Origin: Streptomyces thermolilacinus SPC6
GTDB taxonomy: Bacteria > Actinomycetota > Actinomycetes > Streptomycetales > Streptomycetaceae
Length of the DNA: 64,000 nt
Direction: 5' to 3'
Assembly (NCBI RefSeq): GCF_000478605.2
Contig: NZ_ASHX02000001.1
Coordinates: 4,603,001 to 4,667,000, forward strand
Shown here in pieces: positions 8,037-15,996 of the stretch. Below the pieces are notes generated by a model. The model was not told where the DNA came from and did no database searches. It was given only the letters and a program-made list of their open reading frames with translations. The translations under genes and the position numbers were made by a program. Positions within the stretch are counted from its first letter, which is position 1. The number at the start of each line of letters is the position of its first letter.

Positions 8037-9188
8037 GTGTCGTACTCCACACTGGGGGCGGTGACGGACCGAACCGGCAGCGATCACCTGGAGGTCGCCC
8101 CCGTGCAGACCCAGACCCTGAACGATGTCGTCCCCGTACAGGACGTCCCTGTGCAGGGCCCCGCGCCGGACCACCCCGAGACGCTTCCCGGCACCCTCCC
8201 GGACGGCGTGCCCGGTCTGCTGGACCCGTTCCCCGAGCCGCCGCCCGCGCGCCGCGCCGCGGACCGTGCGGCGGCGGCGCCCTCGTCGGACCTGTTCCGG
8301 CAGTACCTGCGGGAGATCGGCCGGATACCGCTCCTGACCGCCGCCGAGGAGGTCGAGCTGGCCCGGCGCGTCGAGGCGGGGCTCTTCGCCGAGGAGAAGC
8401 TCGCCCGCACCCCGGACCTGGACTCCCAGCTCGCGGTGGACCTCGACACGCTGGTGGTGCGCGGCCGGATGGCAAAGCGGCGGCTCATCGAGGCGAACCT
8501 GCGGCTCGTCGTCTCCGTCGCCAAACGGTACGTCGGCCGGGGCCTGACCATGCTGGACCTCGTCCAGGAGGGCAACCTGGGCCTGATCCGCGCCGTCGAG
8601 AAGTTCGACTACGCGCGCGGCTACAAGTTCTCCACGTACGCGACCTGGTGGATCCGCCAGGCGATGTCCCGGGCCCTCGCCGACCAGGCCCGGACCATCC
8701 GCGTCCCCGTCCATGTCGTGGAACTGATCAACCGGGTCATCCGGGTCCAGCGCAGCATGCTCCAGGAGCGCGGGCAGGAGCCCACCGCCGAGGAGGTCGC
8801 CGCCCGGCTCGACCTGCCGCCCGAGCGGATCGGGGAGGTGCTGCGGCTCGCCCAGGAGCCGGTCTCCCTGCACGCCCCGGTGGGCGAGGAGGACGACGTG
8901 GCCCTGGGCGACCTCATCGAGGACGGCGACGCCGCCTCCCCGGTGGAGACCGCGGCGTTCCTGCTGCTGCGGCAGCACCTGGAGGCGGTCCTGTCCACGC
9001 TCGGCGACCGCGAACGCGAGGTCGTCCAGCTCCGGTACGGTCTGGCCGACGGGCGGCCCCGCACCCTGGAGGAGATCGGACGTCTCTTCGGCGTGACGCG
9101 CGAACGCATCCGCCAGATCGAGTCCAAGACCCTCGGCAAGCTACGGGACCACGCCTTCGCCGAACAGCTCCGCGGCTACCTGGACTGA
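8037..9188 (+). CDS. hrdA: Principal-type sigma-70 factor, HrdA-like
   Basis: This 383-residue sigma factor has region 1.2 (SDLFRQYLREIGRIPLLTAAEEVELARRVE), region 2 (EANLRLVVSVAKRYVGRG, LDLVQEGNLGLIRAVEKFDY, FSTYATWWIRQA), region 3 and region 4 (LEEIGRLFGVTRERIRQIESKTLGKLR). It lacks the long acidic N-terminus of HrdB, so it belongs with HrdA/HrdC/HrdD. Its place directly after dnaG matches hrdA in S. coelicolor as I recall it, which is why I give that symbol. The GTG at 8037 may not be the true start; GTGs at 8061 and 8103 are also in frame. The -10 specificity should overlap that of HrdB. Confidence 0.88.
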   Translation: MSYSTLGAVTDRTGSDHLEVAPVQTQTLNDVVPVQDVPVQGPAPDHPETLPGTLPDGVPGLLDPFPEPPPARRAADRAAAAPSSDLFRQYLREIGRIPLLTAAEEVELARRVEAGLFAEEKLARTPDLDSQLAVDLDTLVVRGRMAKRRLIEANLRLVVSVAKRYVGRGLTMLDLVQEGNLGLIRAVEKFDYARGYKFSTYATWWIRQAMSRALADQARTIRVPVHVVELINRVIRVQRSMLQERGQEPTAEEVAARLDLPPERIGEVLRLAQEPVSLHAPVGEEDDVALGDLIEDGDAASPVETAAFLLLRQHLEAVLSTLGDREREVVQLRYGLADGRPRTLEEIGRLFGVTRERIRQIESKTLGKLRDHAFAEQLRGYLD

Positions 9189-9192
9189 GCCG

Positions 9193-9447
9193 CTACCGCC
9201 CGCCGCTCTCCCCGGCGTCCCGGCGCGCCGCGCCGCCGCGCGGCCGGCCGAGCCCGGAGCCGAGCCCGAAGCCGAGGACCAGGCCGACCGGCAGGCCGAG
9301 GAGGAGGCCCTGCGCCATGTCGTCCATGGCCACGCCGAAGGCGACGCCGACGCCCATGCCGACCGGCAGTCCCAGGGCCATCCCCAGGGCGCCGCCCGCC
9401 TTCTCCGCGTCCCGCGGCGTGTCCGCCCGCTCCGGTCCGTCCTCCAT
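9193..9447 (-). CDS. Small two-helix membrane protein, function unknown
   Basis: This 84-residue protein has a charged N-terminus, then two Gly-rich hydrophobic segments, LGMALGLPVGMGVGVAFGVAM and GLLLGLPVGLVLGFGLGSGLG, and a basic C-terminus. The GxxxG spacing suggests tight helix packing in a membrane. It converges on the sigma factor gene with only 4 nt between stop codons and lies downstream of the ABC exporter genes on the same strand. I recognise no family. Confidence 0.6.
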   Translation of the reverse strand: MEDGPERADTPRDAEKAGGALGMALGLPVGMGVGVAFGVAMDDMAQGLLLGLPVGLVLGFGLGSGLGRPRGGAARRDAGESGGR

Positions 9448-9493
9448 GCCGTTCCCCTCTCGCGTTTCCCCGCGTGGTGGTCACGCCGCGCGG

Positions 9494-11425
9494 TCAGTCC
9501 ACCTCGGCCACCGCCTGGGCGAACTGCGCCGCGTACAGGCGCGCGTACGGGCCCTTCGCCGCCAGCAGCCCCTCGTGCGTGCCTTGTTCGACGATAGCGC
9601 CGTTCTCCATCACCAGGATCACGTCGGCGTCGCGGATCGTGGACAGCCGGTGCGCGATGACGAACGTCGTCCGCCCGTGTGCCAGCCGCGCCATCGCCTT
9701 CTGGATCAGCACCTCGGTACGGGTGTCCACCGAGCTGGTCGCCTCGTCCAGGACCAGGATCACCGGGTCGGACAGGAACGCCCGGGCGATGGTGATCAGC
9801 TGCTTCTCGCCCGCGCTGACCCCGCCGCCCTCGTCGTCGATGACCGTGTCGTACCCGTCCGGCAGGGTGCGGACGAACCGGTCGGCGTGCGCGGCCCGCG
9901 CCGCCGCCTCGATCTCCTCGCGCGTCACCTCGCGGTCCGCGGCGGCGCCGTACGCGATGTTCTCCGCGATCGTCCCGCCGAACAGCCACGTGTCCTGGAG
10001 GACCATGCCGATGGACGCGCGCAGCTCCTCCCGCGACATCCGGGCCACGTCCACGCCGTCCAGGACGATCCGGCCGCCCGTCACCTCGTAGAACCGCATC
10101 AGCAGGTTGACCAGCGTCGTCTTGCCCGCGCCCGTCGGCCCGACGATCGCGACCGTCTGGCCCGGCGCGACGTTGAGCGACAGGTTCTCGATGAGCGGCT
10201 TGTCCGGCTCGTAGCGGAAGGAGACCTTCTCCAGCGTCACCGCCCCGCGCACCTCGGCGGGCCGCTCCAGCGCCGGGGACTCCGGCTGCTCCTCCGCGTC
10301 CAGCAGCTCGAATATCCGCTCCGCCGATGCCACACCGGACTGCATCAGGTTCGCCATCGACGCGACCTGCGTCAGCGGCATCGAGAACTGCCGCGAGTAC
10401 TGGATGAACGCCTGCACATCGCCGATCGACAGCGTCCCGGACGCCACCCTCAGCCCGCCGACCACGGCCACCAGCACGTAGTTCAGGTTCGACACGAAGA
10501 ACATCAGCGGCTGCATGACGCCGCTGTTGAACTGCGCCCGGAACCCCGCCTCGTACAGCTCCTCGTTCCGCTCGTGGAACTCCCGCGCCGCCTCCTCCTG
10601 ACGGCCGAAGACCTTCACCAGCGCGTGCCCCGAGTACATCTCCTCGACGTGCGCGTTCACCCGCCCCGTGGCCTGCCACTGCCGGACGAACTGCGGCTGC
10701 GACCGCTTGCCCACCCGCGCCGCCACGACCACCGAGACGGGCACCGTCACCAGCGCGACCAGCGCCAGCAGCGGCGAGATCCAGAACATCATCGCGAGCA
10801 CGCCGACGATCGTCAGCAGCGAGTTGATCAGCTGGCCCATGGTCTGCTGCATGGTCTGGCCGATGTTGTCGATGTCGTTCGTCGCCCGGCTCAGCACCTC
10901 ACCGCGCTGCGCCCGGTCGAAGTACGCCAGCGGCAACCGCTCCAGCTTCGCCTGCACGTCCTCGCGCAGCCGGTACACGGTCCGGTTGATCACCTTGATC
11001 GACATGCGGGTCGACACGAGCATCAGCAGCCCGGCGACCATGTACACGGCCAGCGCCAGCAGCAGCACCTCGCCGACCGCGTCGAAGTCGATGCCCCGGC
11101 CCGGTGCGAAGTCCACGCCGGACAGCATGTCCGCGAGCCCGTCATCGCCCTTCTCCCGCAGCGCCCCGACGACCTCCTCCTTGGTGCGGCCCTCCTCCAT
11201 GCCGCCACCGACGACCCCCGAGAACACCAGGTCCGTCGCCCAGCCGAGGATCTTCGGCCCGACCACGCCCAGCGCCACGCTGAGCACACCGGCCACGAGC
11301 ATCACCCACAGCGCGGCCTTCTCCCGCGCGAGCTGCCGCAGCAGCCGCCGCAGCGACCCCTTGAAGTCCGCCGACCGGTCGCCCGGACCGCCGCCGGGCC
11401 GCATCATTCCGCCAGGACCCGCCAT
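9494..11425 (-). CDS. ABC exporter half-transporter with catalytically complete ATP site
   Basis: This 643-residue fused permease-ATPase begins with six predicted membrane helices and ends in an ATPase domain with GPTGAGKTT (Walker A), VSAGEKQ (signature, diverged from LSGGQ), VILVLDEATSS (Walker B with catalytic Glu) and VIAHRLST (switch His). It overlaps the stop of the upstream ABC gene as TGATG, so the two should be translated together and form a heterodimer. The substrate is unknown; drug or lipid-like molecules are usual for the class. A similar pair stands next to hrdA in S. coelicolor as I recall. Confidence 0.9.
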   Translation of the reverse strand: MAGPGGMMRPGGGPGDRSADFKGSLRRLLRQLAREKAALWVMLVAGVLSVALGVVGPKILGWATDLVFSGVVGGGMEEGRTKEEVVGALREKGDDGLADMLSGVDFAPGRGIDFDAVGEVLLLALAVYMVAGLLMLVSTRMSIKVINRTVYRLREDVQAKLERLPLAYFDRAQRGEVLSRATNDIDNIGQTMQQTMGQLINSLLTIVGVLAMMFWISPLLALVALVTVPVSVVVAARVGKRSQPQFVRQWQATGRVNAHVEEMYSGHALVKVFGRQEEAAREFHERNEELYEAGFRAQFNSGVMQPLMFFVSNLNYVLVAVVGGLRVASGTLSIGDVQAFIQYSRQFSMPLTQVASMANLMQSGVASAERIFELLDAEEQPESPALERPAEVRGAVTLEKVSFRYEPDKPLIENLSLNVAPGQTVAIVGPTGAGKTTLVNLLMRFYEVTGGRIVLDGVDVARMSREELRASIGMVLQDTWLFGGTIAENIAYGAAADREVTREEIEAAARAAHADRFVRTLPDGYDTVIDDEGGGVSAGEKQLITIARAFLSDPVILVLDEATSSVDTRTEVLIQKAMARLAHGRTTFVIAHRLSTIRDADVILVMENGAIVEQGTHEGLLAAKGPYARLYAAQFAQAVAEVD

Positions 11426-13158
11426 CAGGCAGCCTCCGCCTCGGTCAGCTGGGAGAGCACGATCTCCCGGTACGTCTCGTTGTCCGCCATCAGTTCGTGG
11501 TGCCGTCCCGCGCCCACGATCCGGCCCTCGTCGAGGACCACGATCCGGTCGGCGTCACGGATCGTGGAGACCCGCTGCGCGACGATCACCACGGTCGCGT
11601 CGGCGGTCTCCCGCGCCAGCGCCTCCCTCAGCCGCGCGTCCGTGCTGTAGTCGAGCGCCGAGAACGAGTCGTCGAACAGGTAGATCTCCGGCCGCTGCAC
11701 CAGCGTCCGCGCGATCGCGAGCCGCTGCCGCTGCCCGCCCGACACGTTCGTCCCGCCCTGCGCCACCGGCGCGTCGAGCCCGCCCTCCAACTCCCGTACG
11801 AAGTCAGCCGCCTGGGCCGTCTCCAGCGCGGCCCACAGCTCCTCGTCCGTCGCGTCGGGCCGCCCGTACCGCAGGTTCGTCGCGACCGTCCCCGAGAACA
11901 GGTACGGCCGCTGCGGGACGAGCCCCACCGTGCGGGCGAGCAACGCCTGGTCCAGCTCGCGCACGTCCACGCCGTTCACCAGCACCTGGCCGCCCGTCGC
12001 GTCGAACAGGCGCGGCACCAGGCCCAGCAGCGTCGACTTGCCGCTGCCGGTCGAGCCGATGACCGCCGTGACCTCACCGGGCCCGGCCACCAGGTCGATG
12101 CCGTGCAGCACCGGCTCCTCGGCGCCCGGATAGCGGAAGTCGGCGCCGCGGATCTCCAGGCGCCCCCCGCGGGGCAGCTCCCGCACCGGCGAGGCGGGCG
12201 GCAGCACGCTCGTCTCCGTGCGCAGCACCTCCTCGACGCGCTCGGCGCACACCTCGGCGCGCGGGACCATCATGAACATGAAGGTGGCCATCATCACGGC
12301 CATCACGATCTGCATCAGATACGCCAGGAACGCCGTCAGCGCGCCGATCTGCATCGCCCCGTCGGCGATCCGGTGCGCGCCGAACCACACCACGGCCACG
12401 CTGGAGAAGTTCACCACCGTCATCACGGTCGGGAACATCAGCGCCATCAGCCGCCCCGCCGACATCGACACATCGGTCAGCTCGGTGTTCGCGCCCTTGA
12501 ACCGCTCCCGCTCGTACGCGTCCCGCACGAACGCCCGGATGACGCGGTTGCCGGTGATCTGCTCCCGCAGCACCCGGTTCACCGTGTCGAGCCGCTCCTG
12601 CATCGTCCGGAACAGCGGCTTCATCCGCAGCACGATCAGTGAGACGGCGACGCCCAGCACCGGGACCACCGCCAGCAGCACCGCCGACAGCGGCACGTCG
12701 AGACCGAGCGCCAGCACCACCCCGCCCACGCACATGATCGGCGCCGACACCATCAGCGTGAACGCCATCAGCACCAGCATCTGCACCTGCTGGACGTCGT
12801 TGGTGGTGCGGGTGATCAGCGACGGCGTACCGAAGTGCCCCAACTCCCGCGCGGAGAACGACTGGACCCGGTCGAAGACGGCCGCCCGTATGTCCCGGCC
12901 CAGCGCCGCCGCCGTCCGGGCCCCGTAGTAGACGGCGCCGATGTTGCCGACGACCTGCACCACGGACACCGCGATCATCACGGCGCCGTACCGCAGGATG
13001 TAGCCGGTGTCGCCCGTCACGACGCCCTTGTCGATGATGTCGGCGTTGAGCGTCGGCAGATAGAGGGTGGCGCCCGTCTGTACGAGCTGGAGCGCCACCA
13101 GGAAGGCTATGGCCCGTTTGTACGGCGCCAGATGGATGCGGAGAAGTTGTCGAAGCAC
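11425..13158 (-). CDS. ABC exporter half-transporter with degenerate ATP site
   Basis: This 577-residue partner of the downstream exporter subunit has six membrane helices followed by GSTGSGKST (Walker A), VSGGQRQR (signature) and IYLFDDSFSALD, where the catalytic Glu after Walker B is Asp. Its switch motif reads VAQRVST, with Gln in place of His. These two changes are those of the degenerate subunit in heterodimeric exporters such as TM287/288. I start at the GTG at 13158. A longer frame runs to 13230, but TAGTTG lies 5 nt before this GTG, consistent with leaderless transcription. Confidence 0.88.
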   Translation of the reverse strand: MLRQLLRIHLAPYKRAIAFLVALQLVQTGATLYLPTLNADIIDKGVVTGDTGYILRYGAVMIAVSVVQVVGNIGAVYYGARTAAALGRDIRAAVFDRVQSFSARELGHFGTPSLITRTTNDVQQVQMLVLMAFTLMVSAPIMCVGGVVLALGLDVPLSAVLLAVVPVLGVAVSLIVLRMKPLFRTMQERLDTVNRVLREQITGNRVIRAFVRDAYERERFKGANTELTDVSMSAGRLMALMFPTVMTVVNFSSVAVVWFGAHRIADGAMQIGALTAFLAYLMQIVMAVMMATFMFMMVPRAEVCAERVEEVLRTETSVLPPASPVRELPRGGRLEIRGADFRYPGAEEPVLHGIDLVAGPGEVTAVIGSTGSGKSTLLGLVPRLFDATGGQVLVNGVDVRELDQALLARTVGLVPQRPYLFSGTVATNLRYGRPDATDEELWAALETAQAADFVRELEGGLDAPVAQGGTNVSGGQRQRLAIARTLVQRPEIYLFDDSFSALDYSTDARLREALARETADATVVIVAQRVSTIRDADRIVVLDEGRIVGAGRHHELMADNETYREIVLSQLTEAEAA

Positions 13159-13317
13159 GGACTCAACTATCGCCCCCGCGCCCCGTTCGTTACGACGGGT
13201 TTTCGACCCCCCGCCACGCCCGTCGGCCACGGCCGTCGGTCATGCCCCCGCCCCCGCTGTCCGCCACGCCCCCTCGGGCCATGCCCCTCCGCCGCGGCCG
13301 TCCGCCAGGGCCCTTCG

Positions 13318-14757
13318 CTACGAGCCGAACGCCCCCGGGTGCAGCTGGTCCCGCGTCGCCCCGTACTGCTGGCGCACCGCCTGACCCACCGCCAGCTCCT
13401 CACCCGGCTCGAACACCTGGGCGGCCGCGCCGTTCCACGCCGGCGGCGCCTGCGGGCTCAGCGTCCCGTGCGCCACGCCCAGCGCCCACGCCGCCTGCCG
13501 CGCCGCGCCCAGTGCCGTGTAGTCCGCGGGCTGCGGTACGACGACCTGCGCGCCGAAGATCGCGGGCGCCGCCGCCTGCACCGCCGGCAGCTCCGCCGCC
13601 GCGCCCAGCAGGAACACCCGGCGCACCGCCACACCGCGCCGCCGCAGCACGTCCATCGCGTCGGCGAGCGCGCACAGCATGCCCTCGAACGCCGCCCGCG
13701 CCAGGTGCTCCGGCTTCATCGACTCGCGCCGCAGCCCGCTGAGCGTGCCCGCCGTGTGCGGAAGCGGCGGCGTCCGCTCGCCCTCCAGGTACGGCAGCAG
13801 CACCAGACCCGAGGCGCCCGGCGTGGACTTCAGCGCCAGCGCCGACAGCTCCTCCAGGCTCTCCACGCCCAGCATCTCCGCCGTCCCGCGCAGCGCCCGT
13901 ACCGCGTTCGACGTGTACACCACCGGCAGATGCGTGCCCGCGGCGTCCGCGAACGACGTGATCATGCCCTGCGGGTCGGCGAGCGCCTCGTGGTGCACCG
14001 CCATCACCGACCCGGACGCCCCCAGCGACACGACCGCGTCGCCGACGCCGAGGCCCAGCCCCAGCGCGGCGGCCATCGTCTCGCCGGTGCCCGCCGAGAT
14101 CAGCAGCCCCTCCGGGGTCACCCCGGCGGCCTCCGACGGGCCCAGCACCTCCGGCAGCGCCACCCGGTGGCCGAGCGCCAGCTCCACCAGGTCCGGCCGG
14201 TACTGGCCTGTGGCCGCCGACCAGTAGCCCGTGCCGGACGCGCCGCCCCGGTCCGTGGTGCGCCGCGCGGGGCGGCCCAGCAGCTGCCACACGAGCCAGT
14301 CCTGCGGCTGGAGCACGGCGGCCACCCGTCGCGCGGCGTCCGGTTCCGTACGGGCCAGCCAGCGCAGCTTCGCGACGGGCTGCGCCGCCTGCGGGACGCA
14401 CCCCACGGCGTCCGCCCACGCCTGTCGGCCGCCCAGCGCCTCCACCAGGTCGGCCGCGGCGACCTGCGCCCGCTTGTCGTTGCCGACCAGCGCGGGCCGC
14501 ACGGTGCCGCCCTGCTGGTCGAGCGGGACGAGGCCGTTGCCCTGCGCGCACACGCCGATGGCCTGCACGCCCTCCAGCAGCCCGCCCGTGGCGGCCTCGC
14601 CGAGCGACAGGAGCCACGCCTGCGGATCGACCTCCGCGGCCTTCGGCTCGACGGGGTGGGCGGCGTACCCCTGGCGCAGAACGGCGCCCGTGTCCGTGTC
14701 GCAGACGACGATGCGCGTGAAACCCGACGAACTGTCCAACCCGGCGACTATCCCCAT
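13318..14757 (-). CDS. FGGY-family carbohydrate kinase, xylulokinase-like
   Basis: This 479-residue cytosolic kinase has the two-domain actin-like fold: GLDSSSGFTRIVVCD (phosphate 1), PQDWLVWQLLG with the conserved catalytic Asp region, ISAGTGETMAAALG (phosphate 2) and FLLGAAAELPAVQ near the C-terminus (adenosine region). It would phosphorylate a ketose or polyol with ATP; D-xylulose is the nearest guess. The usual GGGA motif of the adenosine site is weakened to LGAAA. No isomerase or sugar transporter adjoins it. It is the last gene before a small membrane protein and the tRNA genes. Confidence 0.85.
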   Translation of the reverse strand: MGIVAGLDSSSGFTRIVVCDTDTGAVLRQGYAAHPVEPKAAEVDPQAWLLSLGEAATGGLLEGVQAIGVCAQGNGLVPLDQQGGTVRPALVGNDKRAQVAAADLVEALGGRQAWADAVGCVPQAAQPVAKLRWLARTEPDAARRVAAVLQPQDWLVWQLLGRPARRTTDRGGASGTGYWSAATGQYRPDLVELALGHRVALPEVLGPSEAAGVTPEGLLISAGTGETMAAALGLGLGVGDAVVSLGASGSVMAVHHEALADPQGMITSFADAAGTHLPVVYTSNAVRALRGTAEMLGVESLEELSALALKSTPGASGLVLLPYLEGERTPPLPHTAGTLSGLRRESMKPEHLARAAFEGMLCALADAMDVLRRRGVAVRRVFLLGAAAELPAVQAAAPAIFGAQVVVPQPADYTALGAARQAAWALGVAHGTLSPQAPPAWNGAAAQVFEPGEELAVGQAVRQQYGATRDQLHPGAFGS

Positions 14758-14863
14758 GAAGGAGATTCTGCCGTACTCCGCCCGGTGTCGGCGGGCGTCA
14801 CCGGGCCGACCGGGCGCGGGCCGGGGCCCCGCCGGGCACCGGCCCGCCCGCCGGGCGACGGCG

Positions 14864-15163
14864 TCAGGTGTTGGTCGTGCCCCAGTCGTCCTCGGCGCCC
14901 TGGCCGCGGCCCCGCAGCGAGCGCACCCGCTCGGTCACCGACTCCGGCATCCGGTCCCCGACCTTGTCGCTCACCACGTGGTACGCCCGCCCGGCCACCT
15001 GCCGCCCGGTCTGCGCGGCCGTCTCGGCCGCGTTGCGCACCGCGGGATTGGCCGAAAGCTGCCGTGCCGACGTCCGCAACTGTTCGTACCGCTCCCGCCC
15101 GGCCCGCGTCCCGAGGACGTATCCGACGGCCACTCCAACGACGAACGTGAGCTTGTACCGCAT
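14864..15163 (-). CDS. Small YtxH-like single-pass protein
   Basis: This 99-residue protein starts MRYKLTFVVGVAVGYVLGTRAG, a short hydrophobic helix ending in a GTRAGRERYEQL motif. A long polar helical region follows (QLSANPAVRNAAETAAQTGRQVAG). This is the pattern of YtxH-type proteins common in actinobacteria. I use the ATG at 15163, preceded by AGAAGGGTG; an extension to 15211 is Arg-rich and unlikely. Its function is unknown. It faces the tRNA-Asn genes across 180 nt of promoter-bearing DNA. Confidence 0.7.
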   Translation of the reverse strand: MRYKLTFVVGVAVGYVLGTRAGRERYEQLRTSARQLSANPAVRNAAETAAQTGRQVAGRAYHVVSDKVGDRMPESVTERVRSLRGRGQGAEDDWGTTNT

Positions 15164-15344
15164 GGCTGTCACCCTTCTCCGTAGGCGTCGGTGCCGGCCG
15201 CCTGCCCGCACGGGCGGAGGTCACACCCGGCCCGGGGCGATACCGATTGGCGGAGCACCCCCCAGCTTGCGCTAATGTATGTGTCGCAGCGAGCGAGCGC
15301 CGCCCGGGAGACCCCAGGTGGGTACGTTCGGTGCAACGCAGCAA

Positions 15345-15417
15345 TCCCCTGTAGCTCAATTGGCAGAGCAGCCGGCTGTTAACCGGCAGGTTACTGGTTC
15401 GAGTCCAGTCGGGGGAG
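15345..15417 (+). tRNA. tRNA-Asn (anticodon GUU), copy 1
   Basis: This 73-nt cloverleaf has acceptor arms TCCCCTG and CGGGGGA, D arm GCTC/GAGC, anticodon stem GCCGG/CCGGC around loop CTGTTAA, and T arm ACTGG/CCAGT around TTCGAGT. The discriminator is G and CCA is not encoded. A likely promoter lies in the AT-rich stretch TTGCGCTAATGTATG near 15269-15283. Confidence 0.95.
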
Positions 15418-15422
15418 CGCGA

Positions 15423-15495
15423 TCCCCTGTAGCTCAATTGGCAGAGCATTCGGCTGTTAACCGGAGGGTTGCTGGTTCGAGTCCAGCCGGGGGAG
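15423..15495 (+). tRNA. tRNA-Asn (anticodon GUU), copy 2
   Basis: This second tRNA-Asn starts 5 nt after the first and was probably co-transcribed with it. Acceptor stem, D arm and anticodon loop are identical. The anticodon stem differs (TTCGG/CCGGA, with one G-U pair), as does the T stem (GCTGG/CCAGC), and both differences preserve pairing. CCA is not encoded. Confidence 0.95.
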
Positions 15496-15500
15496 CGAGA

Positions 15501-15531
15501 CGGAAGAGGGCCCCGACGGGGCCCTCTTCCG
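15501..15531 (+). terminator. Hairpin terminator after tRNA-Asn pair
   Basis: A perfect 14-bp stem begins CGGAAGAGGGCCCC, turns on the 3-nt loop GAC, and closes with the exact complement. It starts 6 nt after the second tRNA-Asn. There is no T-run, as is common in Streptomyces. Confidence 0.85.
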
Positions 15532-15694
15532 CGTTCCCGGCAGTGGTTTCCGGAGGTTCTTCCCGTGATCCGGAACCGCCGGGACCCGGCAGCCGTCCTC
15601 CAGGGCGTGCGTTGCCGACCATCCGGAGCAGGAGATCGTATGAGCGGCTATGCTGCGGCAGACGGCGCGCACAAATGTGCGCGACGCGCCGCAC

Positions 15695-15771
15695 GGGGCG
15701 GTAGCTCAGCCGGTTAGAGCAGCGGACTCATAATCCGTCGGCCGTGGGTTCGAGTCCCACCCGCCCCACCA
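15695..15771 (+). tRNA. tRNA with CAU anticodon (elongator Met or lysidine-modified Ile2), CCA encoded
   Basis: This 77-nt cloverleaf has acceptor arms GGGGCGG/CCGCCCC, loop CTCATAA on stem GCGGA/TCCGT, T arm GTGGG/CCCAC, discriminator A and an encoded CCA. The acceptor stem starts with a G-C pair, so it is not an initiator tRNA. CAU elongator Met and Ile2 cannot be separated with certainty by eye. A dyad CGCGCACA-AA-TGTGCGCG (15666-15683) lies just upstream, after a TATGCT that could be a -10 box. Confidence 0.9.
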
Positions 15772-15996
15772 CTGCGGTTCCCGGCAGGCGTGTCCGGCCG
15801 GCGGTTCTCGCCGGTCCGGTGGGCCGCTGTACGAGCCGGGAGAGGTGGCCCCGGCGTTTCCTCCCAGTGTGTGGAGCTCCCGTCGACGCCCCGCGCCGCG
15901 ACACGCCCGCGTCACCCTCATGCCGCACCTCCGCCCCGGGCCCCGGCTTTCCGGGCCGGTGATCCCCGGCACACCGCCGCCGTTGCCGGATGCCCG

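Noticed and set aside
8648..11650. 1000-codon open frame on the plus strand over the sigma factor end and the ABC gene
   Set aside because: Arg/His/Pro-rich shadow; both overlapped genes have intact family motifs on their own frames.
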